From contig NZ_ABCG01000004.1 in assembly GCF_000181515.1 (NCBI RefSeq), positions 24,001 to 88,000 on the forward strand: a stretch of DNA of 64,000 nucleotides. Reading direction: 5' to 3'. The position numbers and the translations under genes are program-made. The notes beneath the pieces were generated by a model. That model did not search any database, had not been told where the DNA came from, and was given only the letters and a program-made list of their open reading frames with translations. Source of the stretch: Erythrobacter sp. SD-21 (GTDB taxonomy: Bacteria; Pseudomonadota; Alphaproteobacteria; Sphingomonadales; Sphingomonadaceae). Position 1 is the first letter of the stretch; the number at the start of each line of letters is the position of its first letter. Positions 27,300-35,941 of this stretch are shown here, in pieces.

Positions 27300-27566
27300 T
27301 CAGCGCCTGTATCCGCGCTTGCGAGCACCAGCGGGTCCTTGCCCGGGTGTTCGTTCGCGGAAGACGATCCGACCCTTGGTCAGATCGTATGGCGTCATCT
27401 CGACATGTACGCGGTCTCCTACGACCGATCGGATACGATAGCGACGCATCTTGCCTGCAGTGTAACAGATCAGACGATGCTCATTATCGAGGGTGACGCC
27501 GAAACGTCCGTCGGGCAGGATCTCGTCGATCTCACCCTCCATCGTAATGAGCTCTTCCTTCGCCAA
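27300..27566 (-). CDS. infA: Translation initiation factor IF-1 (additional-type copy)
   Basis: 88 residues, TTG start with AAGGA upstream. It follows IF-1 closely: [46 protein letters not shown]. Canonical IF-1 is 72 residues and ends soon after RITYR. This one continues with [17 protein letters not shown], a basic tail. IF-1 binds the 30S A site at initiation. Its place in an island next to cspA suggests an accessory copy; the housekeeping copy would be elsewhere. Confidence 0.88.
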   Translation of the reverse strand: MAKEELITMEGEIDEILPDGRFGVTLDNEHRLICYTAGKMRRYRIRSVVGDRVHVEMTPYDLTKGRIVFRERTPGQGPAGARKRGYRR

Positions 27567-27734
27567 TCGGTTTTCCTTGCGTACGAAAAATCATCCGCAC
27601 GGACACATTCCGCTGCGGAGCCATGCTCCATGTAATGGAAGTGGTGCCGATATCGCGCTTGGGCGCAAACTGCGGCAATCATAATCCGTCGCAAACGACG
27701 CTAGGCAATTTCTATATAGCAGCGTACAAAAAAA

Positions 27735-27934
27735 TTACAATGGAGTTGGCCGAATGGACTGGAAGTTGTCGGCGAGCTTTCCGTTGTCGAGGAAGATTGC
27801 CTGCTGCCCGTCGCGCACGGTCAGGTTCGCGCCGTACTGGATTTCGTTATCCTCGACCGGGAAACGCCACGCCAGCTGGCCGGGCTTCTCCTCCCATTCG
27901 AGCACATCGATCAGTTGCTTGGAAACCAGCCCAT
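27735..27934 (-). pseudogene. Frameshifted, truncated SPFH-domain protein fragment
   Basis: ATG 27934 (GGAGGGA upstream) begins MGWFPSN and hits a stop. Adding one T to the TTT run restores MGWFSKQLIDVLEWEEKPGQ and continues RFPVEDNEIQYGANLTVRDG, then QQAIFLDNGKLADNF, the N-terminus of SPFH/YdjI-like proteins. Homology ends at about residue 57 and the frame stops at 27735. So the gene has both a one-base deletion and loss of its 3' portion. The break marks the distal island edge. Confidence 0.7.
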
Positions 27935-28040
27935 CTGCGTCCCTCCGTTTTGCGCGACATAGCCCGCGCTCTGCGGAACCTAACCAAGCGCAGGAGAGGA
28001 AACAATTGCTACCCGGGCCAAGACTGTCGAAATTCCTTGT

Positions 28041-29351
28041 TCAGGCGGTTCCGTACTTGGTTTCGACTTCGATCCCGGATTCCTTGAGGAAGCCGGTTGG
28101 CAGGATACCGCCCACGCAAATGATGACGTAGTCGTTGGCCAGCGTCTCGATACCGTCTTCGGTGGTCAGGTCCACTTCGTCTTCGCGGATTTCCGCGACC
28201 TGGCTCTTCAGCCGCTGTTCGATCACGCCTTTCTCGACGAGTTCGATGAAGCGGTTGCGGTTCTTCTTGCGGGCACGGGCGAAAGCGTCGGAGCGGTAGG
28301 ACAGCGTGACCTTCGTGTCGCTCTGCTCGGCAATCTGGATCGCGGCCTCCAGCGCGCTGTCGCCGCCGCCCACCACTAGCACTTTGGCGCCGACATATTG
28401 TTCGGGATCGATCAGGCGATAGACGACCTTGGGCAGCTTTTCTCCTGGCACATCCAGCGTGCGCGGCGTGCCCCTGCGGCCAATGGCGAGAAGGACGGTT
28501 TTGGCTTCGATATCGCCCTTGCTGGTTTCGAGACGGAAGCCGGTCGCGGTCTTGCGCACGGCCTCGACGTTGACGCCGGTGCGTATCTGGAGACCGGTCT
28601 TTTCGACCACGCCCTGCCAGAAGGAAATCAGCTCTTCCTTCTGGACCTCGCCGAATTTTACCGTTCCGATGATCGGCAATTCGGCGGGCGAGGTCATGAC
28701 CATTTTCCCGCGCGGGAACTGCGCCACCGTGCCGCCGAGGTCCGACTGGTCGAGCAGCACGTAGTCCAGCTTGCGTTCGATCGCGCCGAGCCCTGCGGAA
28801 ATGCCCGCCGGGCCGCTGCCGACGATGGCGATGTCATGATGCCCGGGCGCATTGGGCAGGCTGGCGATTTTCTGGGCCGCAAAGCCGATCGCCTGGCGTC
28901 CCTGTTCGATGGCGTTCTTGACCAGTCCCATCCCGCCCAGTTCACCGGCGATGAAGATGCCCGGCACGTTGGTTTCGAACTCGGGGGAGAGCGGCGGGAT
29001 GTCGACGCCGCGTTCCTCGGTTCCGAAGACGAGATCAATGGCGTCGAAAGGGCAGGCGGCCTGGCACGCGCCGTGCCCGACGCAGGAGGTCGGCTCCACC
29101 AGTGCGGCCTTGCCGTCGATCAGGGCGAGGATCTTCTTTTCAGGGCAAGCGATGACGCAGGCCCCGCAGCCAAGGCACAGGTCGGGGTTGATTAATGGAT
29201 GGAGCGAAGGCGGATGCGCGAGCCCCGCCTGGAGATTGTCTTCCAGGATCGCACGCGCCTTGGCTGACCGCTTTCGCTTATAGAGGCTCCACACAAGCCA
29301 TATCAGGAACAGCGGGACCAGATAGACGAGTTCGAGTTGCCAGGTCGGCAT
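28041..29351 (-). CDS. Membrane-anchored ferredoxin-flavin NAD(P)H oxidoreductase
   Basis: 436 residues from ATG 29351. An N-terminal membrane helix (about 5-24) is followed by two ferredoxin motifs: CLGCGACVIACP (normal four Cys) and CVGHGACQAACP, in which the second Cys is His. A TNVPGIFIAGELGG segment, usually found at the C-terminal end of such flavoproteins, comes next. Then a thioredoxin-reductase-like fold has FAD motif VGSGPAG and NAD(P) motif VGGGDSA. The redox CxxC of thioredoxin reductase is absent. It probably moves electrons between NAD(P)H and the cytochromes or a quinone. Only 5 nt separate it from the TPR gene. Confidence 0.85.
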   Translation of the reverse strand: MPTWQLELVYLVPLFLIWLVWSLYKRKRSAKARAILEDNLQAGLAHPPSLHPLINPDLCLGCGACVIACPEKKILALIDGKAALVEPTSCVGHGACQAACPFDAIDLVFGTEERGVDIPPLSPEFETNVPGIFIAGELGGMGLVKNAIEQGRQAIGFAAQKIASLPNAPGHHDIAIVGSGPAGISAGLGAIERKLDYVLLDQSDLGGTVAQFPRGKMVMTSPAELPIIGTVKFGEVQKEELISFWQGVVEKTGLQIRTGVNVEAVRKTATGFRLETSKGDIEAKTVLLAIGRRGTPRTLDVPGEKLPKVVYRLIDPEQYVGAKVLVVGGGDSALEAAIQIAEQSDTKVTLSYRSDAFARARKKNRNRFIELVEKGVIEQRLKSQVAEIREDEVDLTTEDGIETLANDYVIICVGGILPTGFLKESGIEVETKYGTA

Positions 29352-29356
29352 GGCGG

Positions 29357-30403
29357 TCAGGGAACTCCTACCTCGCTCGCGGTCGCGTTGACGAGGGCTA
29401 GGCCCTGACTGTTGCCTGCCAGCGCCTTTCGCGCAGTGGCGAGGTCGGCCTTCGCCTGCTCGGCCTGTCCGCGGACCATGCGCGACCGGATGAGACGCGC
29501 CCAGCCTTCGGGATCGTCGGGATTGGACTTGAGGCGCGTAGCAAGGCCCTCGACCATTTTCTCGATCATCGCTTCCTGTTCCGAAGGCGGGAGCGAGTTT
29601 GCCGCCTGCACGGTTGCCGCATCGAGCGCCGGCGGCTGACCGGTCATGGACGGTGGGGGGCTGGCGTTGAGGCGGCCGGAGACATCCGTACCGAGTTCGC
29701 CCGCCAGTTGGTTTATGTCGCGGCGTACGTCGGCCTGCCAGGGGGCGTCGGGCGAGGCGGAGTTGGCGAGGTCGATCCACAGGTCGAGCGCCTCCTGCTG
29801 CCGGCCCTGCTGCGCCAGCAAGCGCCCGCGAAAATAGCGCGCGCGCGGTTCGGTGGGGTCGATAGCCAGCGCTTGCTCAAAGGCCTGCCGGGCGTCGCGC
29901 GTTACCTCTCCCTTGGCCAGCGCCACGAGCGCTTCGCCATAGCCAGACCGGGCCGCAGCGCTCTGCGGCAGCAATTCTATCGCGCGCTCGAAAGGAGCGA
30001 TCGCCTCTTGTGGCCGGTTGGTCATGAGATAGGACCAGCCCAGCATCCGGAAGCCTTCACCGTCCTCGGGGTTTGCCTCGAGCCGGGCGGCAAGCCGTTC
30101 GATCATGGTGTCGACGTCTTCAAGTTGCTGGCTGTTCTGGTTGAGCGCGATCGCACTACCCGGCGCTGCGCCGGTGCCGTCGTCGTCGGGCTTGATGAGC
30201 AGGACGGCCAGAGTCGCAGCGACGAGCACCCCGGCCCCGATCAACAGCACGCGCGTGCGGTCGAAGTTCAGCTTCGGCGTATCGACACCGGCTCCCCCGT
30301 CCGAGGAAGCATTCGCACTAGCCGTCTGGCTTTGTTGCCATAGGCGCATGCCGACGATGCCGACGGCGATCCCGGCAAGGGCGGTCAGGATTGTAGCTAG
30401 CAC
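29357..30403 (-). CDS. CcmI/CycH-like TPR protein
   Basis: 348 residues from GTG 30403 (GGGAG 7 nt upstream). Two membrane helices lie near residues 2-20 and about 50-70. Periplasmic TPR repeats follow (GWSYLMTNRPQEAIAPFERA, RARYFRGRLLAQQGRQQEAL) and a second TPR-like block at the C-terminus. CcmI presents apocytochromes to the CcmF/CcmH heme lyase. The usual CcmI membrane hairpin is also encoded, separately, at 41738, so CcmI function seems split across this locus. Divergent from the b-type cytochrome gene. Confidence 0.8.
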   Translation of the reverse strand: MLATILTALAGIAVGIVGMRLWQQSQTASANASSDGGAGVDTPKLNFDRTRVLLIGAGVLVAATLAVLLIKPDDDGTGAAPGSAIALNQNSQQLEDVDTMIERLAARLEANPEDGEGFRMLGWSYLMTNRPQEAIAPFERAIELLPQSAAARSGYGEALVALAKGEVTRDARQAFEQALAIDPTEPRARYFRGRLLAQQGRQQEALDLWIDLANSASPDAPWQADVRRDINQLAGELGTDVSGRLNASPPPSMTGQPPALDAATVQAANSLPPSEQEAMIEKMVEGLATRLKSNPDDPEGWARLIRSRMVRGQAEQAKADLATARKALAGNSQGLALVNATASEVGVP

Positions 30404-30579
30404 TCCACATCTCCCAATTCCTACACTGTGCGACCGCTTCTGGCTCTTTGCCACTTGGCCTGCACTATACTAACGCGCACATTCTTGGCCATGAAATATC
30501 CGAAAACTTGCGTGATGATTGGTCGTTACGTAAATGCGCTGCGGTCGCGCGATGCTCAGAAGGAGCCTAATTTGCCTCC

Positions 30580-31437
30580 ATGGATACGATAACGACCCAG
30601 CCAGTTCGCGGTATTCGTCGCCTACGCCTGCGCCCTGGGCAGCTGGAGCGGGTGCTTTCGGTCCTTGTCCTCGCCGGCGTCCTCGCGGCGCTGATCTATG
30701 GTTTCATCAACAGGGACGACCCGAGGCTCGATCCTGAAGACGGGATCGGATACTGGCTTGGCATAATCGGCAGTTCGATGATGCTGATCCTGCTCATCTA
30801 TCCCTTGCGCAAGCGCAATCCCAAGCTGCGCAGTCTGGGATCGGTCGGGTTCTGGTTCCGCTTTCACATGCTCCTCGGGCTGCTGGGCCCTGTGACGATC
30901 CTTTATCATTCGCGTTTCGGCTGGGGCTCGCTGAACAGCGCGACGGCGCTCGGGGCGATGATCATCGTTGCCTCGAGCGGCCTAATCGGCCGCTTTCTCT
31001 ATTCACGGGTTCACCGGGGCTATTCTACCCGGACCATCGCCATCCGAGACCTGAAAAGAGAAATGGATGCATTGCTCGACGATCTCGAGCACGAGCATAT
31101 CGGCGACAGCTATATCATGGATACGCTGCACGATCTCGAGGACCGCGCCATCGCTTCGGGGAAATCCTTCTGGGCGGGCGCCCGATCCTTCGTGAGCCTG
31201 CGTCTCAGATCGCTGATTATCGGGCGCGAGGTGCGAAGGCAGTTGCAGGACCCCGACGCGGAACATCGGCAGGCGTTGCTGCAGGGGTTGGAGGACTTTT
31301 TCCGTGCGACCAGGCGCGCTTCGAGCTTTGCCTTCTACAGCCGTCTCCTGCGATTCTGGCATTATCTGCACCTGCCGCTTTTCATCCTGCTGGTCGCAGC
31401 AGTCACTCTCCACATCGTCGCGGTCCACCAATACTGA
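30580..31437 (+). CDS. b-type cytochrome-like integral membrane protein
   Basis: 285 residues. Hydrophobic helices are near residues 25-45, 60-78, 88-110, 120-140 and 255-282. His residues sit within or at the ends of helices (FRFHMLLGLLGPVTILYH; HYLHLPLFILLVAAVTLHIV), as in di-heme b561- or ferric-reductase-like proteins. A soluble charged stretch lies between the last two helices. It overlaps the start of the 24-heme cytochrome by one base. It is the natural candidate for passing electrons from quinol or the flavoprotein to the periplasmic cytochrome. Confidence 0.75.
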   Translation: MDTITTQPVRGIRRLRLRPGQLERVLSVLVLAGVLAALIYGFINRDDPRLDPEDGIGYWLGIIGSSMMLILLIYPLRKRNPKLRSLGSVGFWFRFHMLLGLLGPVTILYHSRFGWGSLNSATALGAMIIVASSGLIGRFLYSRVHRGYSTRTIAIRDLKREMDALLDDLEHEHIGDSYIMDTLHDLEDRAIASGKSFWAGARSFVSLRLRSLIIGREVRRQLQDPDAEHRQALLQGLEDFFRATRRASSFAFYSRLLRFWHYLHLPLFILLVAAVTLHIVAVHQY

Positions 31438-33212
31438 TGCGCGGCCTGCGCGCCTTTATTGCTCTCTTGCTGCTGATGGTCGCAGCGCCGGCCCTTGGAC
31501 AGACGATCATCGAGCGGCTGGTTACGCCCGGCCCCCTGTCGCAGCCGCACGCAAAGCTCGAGGACAGCTGCAACTCGTGCCACACGAATTTCCGCAAGGA
31601 GGCGCAGAACTCCAAGTGCCTCGCCTGCCACACCGATGTCGCGTCGGACATCCGGGCCGGTGCAGGCTATCACGGGCGCAGTTCCAACGCACGGCGCAGC
31701 ACCTGCAAGAGCTGCCATACCGAGCATAAGGGCCGGCGCTTCGACATCGTCCGCCTCAACACGCGAAGCTTCAATCACGACCTCACCGATTTCCCGCTGC
31801 GGGGCGGCCATGCAAAGGTGTCTTGCGCTTCGTGCCACACGGGAGGGAAAGCCTATCGCCTCGCGCCGACGACCTGTCGCGGGTGCCACGAAAGCGATGA
31901 TCCGCACAAGGGCCGCCTCGGACCGCGCTGCCAGGACTGCCACCAGGTTTCCGACTGGAAATCCCTGAAGCCCTTCGATCACTCCAAGACCGGATATCCC
32001 CTCACCGGCGCGCATTCGCGTACGAGTTGCATGTCGTGCCACAAGGGCCAGCGATGGGAGGGGCTGACGACCAGTTGCTATGGCTGCCACAAGCAGGACG
32101 ACGCCCACAATGGATCGCGCGGAACCAATTGTTCGAGCTGCCATACGACGTCGTCCTGGCGCCAGGTCAAATTCGACCATGACACGACAGGCTTCTCACT
32201 TATCGGCGCGCATGCGCAGGCAAGTTGTACCTCGTGTCACGGGGCAAACAATTCGATCAAGAACCCGCCGACGACTTGCTACGGTTGCCACCAGAAGGAC
32301 GATTCCCACGAGGGCGCCAACGGGAAGCAGTGCGAGGATTGCCACACGCCCCGATCCTGGACCCGGATCCAGTTCGATCACGACCGGCTGACCGATTTCC
32401 CCCTGCGCGGGGCGCATCGGCAGGCGACTTGCGAGAGCTGCCATGTCCAGCCACCAAGGGTTGCCGCCCCGCCGACCACCTGTTTCGGTTGTCATGAGGA
32501 GGACGACAGTCACAAGGGCGGCAACGGCACCGATTGCGCGCGCTGCCATACGGAGACCGATTGGGAAGCGGTGGAATTCGACCACGCGACCATGACCGGC
32601 TTCCCCTTGCTCGGGAAGCATGCGGAGGCGCGCTGCGAGGACTGCCACGTAGAGGCCTCGGACCAGGTGAAGCTCGTGCCGGAGTGCGCCTCCTGCCACT
32701 ATGAGGACGACGTCCACAAGGCGGAACTGGGCCCCTCATGCGGGCGCTGTCACGATTCTAATGACTGGACTACCAACATCAGCTTCGACCATGCGCTGAC
32801 CAGTTTCCCGCTACTTGGCAAGCATGCCGATATCGATTGCACGGATTGCCACGCGGACCAGACATTCACCGTCAAGGGGCCGCAATGCGCCGATTGCCAT
32901 GTGGACGAGCACCACGAAGGCCGTCTCGGCACGCCCGCGCAATGCGGCGATTGCCACAACGCCAACGACTGGAAGGCGTGGAGTTTCAATCACGATACGC
33001 AGACGCAATTCCCCCTCACCGGCAAGCACAAGGGGCTGGTGTGCGGGTCCTGTCACGCGAGAGCGGGGGACCCGGCCGAACTATCAGCGACTTGCGCCGA
33101 TTGTCACCGCCGCGATGACGTCCACCGCGGGGAATTCGGGACCGATTGCCAGCGTTGTCATGTGACGGATGACTGGTCGAAGGTCTCCTTACCCGAGGAT
33201 CGCAGCAAGTAA
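31437..33212 (+). CDS. 24-heme c-type cytochrome (cytochrome c3-like repeats)
   Basis: 591 residues with a signal peptide (cleavage near ALGQ). I count 24 CxxCH motifs, one per about 24 residues. From about residue 145 a module of about 69 residues repeats. It has three hemes and three spaced His: CxGCHxxDDxHxG, then CxxCHxxxxW, then FDHxxTxFPLxGxHxxxxCxxCH. The His in DDxH, FDH and GxH are likely distal ligands, giving bis-His hemes. Exported and probably periplasmic or surface-exposed. Between the membrane cytochrome and the 35-heme protein, it should carry electrons across the periplasm. Confidence 0.9.
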   Translation: MRGLRAFIALLLLMVAAPALGQTIIERLVTPGPLSQPHAKLEDSCNSCHTNFRKEAQNSKCLACHTDVASDIRAGAGYHGRSSNARRSTCKSCHTEHKGRRFDIVRLNTRSFNHDLTDFPLRGGHAKVSCASCHTGGKAYRLAPTTCRGCHESDDPHKGRLGPRCQDCHQVSDWKSLKPFDHSKTGYPLTGAHSRTSCMSCHKGQRWEGLTTSCYGCHKQDDAHNGSRGTNCSSCHTTSSWRQVKFDHDTTGFSLIGAHAQASCTSCHGANNSIKNPPTTCYGCHQKDDSHEGANGKQCEDCHTPRSWTRIQFDHDRLTDFPLRGAHRQATCESCHVQPPRVAAPPTTCFGCHEEDDSHKGGNGTDCARCHTETDWEAVEFDHATMTGFPLLGKHAEARCEDCHVEASDQVKLVPECASCHYEDDVHKAELGPSCGRCHDSNDWTTNISFDHALTSFPLLGKHADIDCTDCHADQTFTVKGPQCADCHVDEHHEGRLGTPAQCGDCHNANDWKAWSFNHDTQTQFPLTGKHKGLVCGSCHARAGDPAELSATCADCHRRDDVHRGEFGTDCQRCHVTDDWSKVSLPEDRSK

Positions 33213-33403
33213 CTGGGATGCCAGTCCGGTTTATTGGGCTTATAGCCGACGAAGCGAGCCCCGCTTGCGACGAACCGATAAGCGGACTCTATCGCTATGC
33301 CGGTCAGTCTGACAGTTTGCAGCGCGAGTGGCTGGGGGCTGCCGCTTGATGAAAGAAGATCATGTCGGTTTTCTCGGGTCGTCGAGTTGCCGAGGGCACC
33401 CCA

Positions 33404-35920
33404 GTGTTGAACAAGCTTTCGACACTAATCCTGATGACCTTGGCCAGCTTTGTGCTTCTGGCCGCCACTTCGTTCGGCCAGCAGGAATCGCGTTTCGAAA
33501 ACTTCGATCACTTTTCCACCGGGTTCCCGCTTACAGGTCAGCACGCGACCGTCCGATGCGAATCCTGCCACATAGACGGGCAATTCAAGGGCACGCCGAC
33601 ACGCTGTGCGGACTGCCACAATTCGGTGAGAGCGGAAGGCAAGCCCGCCAGCCACCCGCAAACGCAGGCCAATTGCGATAGCTGCCACGCCACCAGCCAA
33701 TGGGCGATCGCCCGCTTCGACCACAGCGGCGTCACCGAACGCTGCGCTTCCTGCCACAACGGAATCCAGTCGAGCGGCAAGCCGGCCAACCACGTGCCGA
33801 GCTCGCAAGAATGCGAAAACTGCCACACCACGTCCAACTGGACCAACGCTACCTTCGATCACAGCGCGGTCACCGGCAATTGCGTGTCCTGTCACAACGG
33901 GACAACTGCGACCGGCAAGCCGGCCAATCATATCCCTTCGAGCAATGTCTGCGAAGATTGTCACCGGACCACCGCCTGGGTCCCCGCAAGCTTCGACCAC
34001 GCAGGGATCACTGGCAATTGCTCAAGTTGCCACAATGGGACAACTGCGACCGGCAAGCCCGCCAACCACATCCCCTCAAGCAATGTCTGCGAAGACTGCC
34101 ACCGGACGATGTCCTGGGTCCCGGCAGAGTTCAGCCATGCTGGGATTACGGGAAATTGCACCAGTTGCCACAACGGCACCACGGCGCCCGGCAAGTCGTC
34201 CAGCCACCCTCCGACAAGCAACACCTGCGAAGCGTGCCACAACACGAGCGACTGGTCGCAGGTCCGGTTCGATCATCGCGCCACCAGCGCTACCTGCTCG
34301 ACCTGCCACAACGGCACGATTGCCGAGGGCAAGGGGCCGACCCACATCCAGACGACCGCACAATGCGACAGTTGTCACACAACCAATGCGTGGAGTCCCG
34401 CGAGATTCTCGCATGAAGGGATAACCGGCAATTGCTCTTCCTGTCACAACGGCAGCACGGCTACCGGCAAGCACGCCAATCATGTCAGTTCCACCAATGC
34501 CTGCGAGGATTGCCACACGACCAACGCGTGGAGCCCGGCTCGCTTCGATCACAGCGCCGCTTCTGGTTCGTGTTTCTCCTGCCACAATGGCACGACGGCG
34601 ACGGGCAAGCATGCGAACCACATTGCCTCGTCCAACGCCTGCGCCGATTGCCATGTCACCAACGGCTGGACACCTGCGCGCTTCGACCATTCGGGCGTAA
34701 CCGGGTCCTGCTTCAGTTGCCACAACGGGACGACGGCGACCGGCAAGCACGCAACGCATGTCGCATCCGCCAACACCTGCGACGATTGCCATACGACCAA
34801 TGCATGGGTCCCCGCCCGGTTCGATCACAGCGCGGTCACCGGGACCTGTTTCAGTTGCCACAATGGCACGACGGCAACCGGTAAGCATGCCGCGCACGTC
34901 GCCTCGACGAATTCCTGCGCCGATTGCCACTCCACCAATGCATGGGTTCCGGCCAATTTCGATCACAGCTCGGTCACCGGGACCTGTTTCAGTTGTCACA
35001 ACGGCACCACCGCAACGGGCAAGCATCCGGCCCACGTCTCTTCGACCAACACCTGCGACGATTGCCACACGACTAACGCCTGGGTGCCGGCGCGCTTCGA
35101 CCACAGCGCTGCGACGGGGACCTGCTCGAGCTGCCACAACGGCACGACCGCCACCGGCAAGCACCCTGCGCACATCGCTTCGAGCAATTCCTGCGGCGAT
35201 TGCCACACCACCAACGCATGGACCCCGGCCAATTTCAACCACGACAACATATCGGGGTCCTGTTCCTCCTGTCACAACGGCACGACCGCCACCGGCAAGC
35301 ATGCGGCCCATCTCAACACCACGAACACCTGCGAAGACTGTCACCGCGTGACCAGCTGGGTTCCTGCGAACTTCAATCACGCGGCGGCCAACGGCACCTG
35401 TTCCAGCTGTCACAACGGAACGGCGGCGCCCGGCAAGACGCCGTCGCATCCCAACACGACCAACCAGTGCGATTTCTGCCATGTGACGAGCAGCTGGGCT
35501 ACGGTGCGCATGGACCATTCGCAGGCGCTCGGCACCTGTTCCAGCTGCCACAACAACACTCTGGCGACCGGCAAGCCGCCTTCGCATATCGCCACCACGG
35601 CGCAGTGCGATTCGTGTCACAGCACCAACGCCTGGACTCCGGCCAGCTTCAGCCACGATGGCGTGACGGGCAATTGCGTCAGCTGCCACAACGGGACGAC
35701 CGCCACCGGCAAGCCCCCAACGCACCCGGGCACCACGAATGTCTGCGAAAATTGCCACCGGACGACCAACTGGACGACGATCAGGATGTCGCATGGTGAT
35801 GTCACAGGTCGTTGTGATGCCTGCCACAACGGCACGATCGCCGAGGGCAAGCCCAACGATCATCCCAACACGTCGCAGGATTGCGGCGCCTGCCACGACA
35901 CCCGGAACTGGGACGACTAG
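33404..35920 (+). CDS. 35-heme c-type cytochrome built of 23-residue single-heme repeats
   Basis: 838 residues from GTG 33404 (GAGGG 6 nt upstream, signal peptide directly after); ATG 33362 would add 14 residues. I count 35 CxxCH motifs. After the first, the remaining 34 are exactly 23 residues apart with no insertion or deletion. Each unit is C1-x-x-C4-H5 with His at position 17, alternating NGTTATGKxxxH and TTNAWxPARFDH. So each heme has a proximal and a candidate distal His. The N-terminal part (FDHFSTGFPLTGQH...CESCH) matches the triheme module of the 24-heme protein. It looks like a rigid heme wire, periplasmic or extracellular. Confidence 0.92.
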   Translation: MLNKLSTLILMTLASFVLLAATSFGQQESRFENFDHFSTGFPLTGQHATVRCESCHIDGQFKGTPTRCADCHNSVRAEGKPASHPQTQANCDSCHATSQWAIARFDHSGVTERCASCHNGIQSSGKPANHVPSSQECENCHTTSNWTNATFDHSAVTGNCVSCHNGTTATGKPANHIPSSNVCEDCHRTTAWVPASFDHAGITGNCSSCHNGTTATGKPANHIPSSNVCEDCHRTMSWVPAEFSHAGITGNCTSCHNGTTAPGKSSSHPPTSNTCEACHNTSDWSQVRFDHRATSATCSTCHNGTIAEGKGPTHIQTTAQCDSCHTTNAWSPARFSHEGITGNCSSCHNGSTATGKHANHVSSTNACEDCHTTNAWSPARFDHSAASGSCFSCHNGTTATGKHANHIASSNACADCHVTNGWTPARFDHSGVTGSCFSCHNGTTATGKHATHVASANTCDDCHTTNAWVPARFDHSAVTGTCFSCHNGTTATGKHAAHVASTNSCADCHSTNAWVPANFDHSSVTGTCFSCHNGTTATGKHPAHVSSTNTCDDCHTTNAWVPARFDHSAATGTCSSCHNGTTATGKHPAHIASSNSCGDCHTTNAWTPANFNHDNISGSCSSCHNGTTATGKHAAHLNTTNTCEDCHRVTSWVPANFNHAAANGTCSSCHNGTAAPGKTPSHPNTTNQCDFCHVTSSWATVRMDHSQALGTCSSCHNNTLATGKPPSHIATTAQCDSCHSTNAWTPASFSHDGVTGNCVSCHNGTTATGKPPTHPGTTNVCENCHRTTNWTTIRMSHGDVTGRCDACHNGTIAEGKPNDHPNTSQDCGACHDTRNWDD
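33614..35915 (+). repeat. 138-bp coding tandem repeat, 17 copies in register
   Basis: The TGCCACAA-type segment (Cys-His-Asn codons) recurs at 33614, 33752, 33890, 34028, 34166, 34304, 34442, 34580, 34718, 34856, 34994, 35132, 35270, 35408, 35546, 35684 and 35822, always 138 bp apart. Each unit encodes 46 residues and two hemes. Neighbouring copies near 33.9-34.1 kb are nearly identical at the DNA level, as expected after recent unit duplication. The edges are more diverged. Confidence 0.95.
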
Positions 35921-35941
35921 CCCCATGAATGTCGAGAGGAG

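Larger units (their letters stand above)
23308..27760. mobile_element. Eroded genomic island downstream of tRNA-Arg
   Basis: The region between the tRNA and the truncated SPFH fragment differs from its surroundings. It has small orphan genes, lower GC by eye, long spacers, an integrase remnant at the tRNA end and a truncated gene at the far end. Cargo: an antitoxin-like protein, a response regulator, an HWE kinase, small proteins, cspA and infA. No copy of the tRNA 3' end was found at the distal edge, so the boundaries are approximate. Confidence 0.4.

Noticed and set aside
27078-27635. 185-codon plus-strand frame opposite infA
   Set aside because: It is antisense to a recognised IF-1 gene, has no family motif, and covers an otherwise intergenic stretch.
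23285-27760. Direct repeat of the tRNA-Arg 3' end as the second attachment site
   Set aside because: I looked for the TTCGAGTCCTGCCGGG segment up to the SPFH scar and did not find a copy; a computed search could still reveal a short or diverged one.
33614-35915. Possible CRISPR-like array because of evenly spaced repeats
   Set aside because: The repeats are 138 bp, coding and contiguous, with no conserved short repeat and unique spacers, and no cas genes are present.
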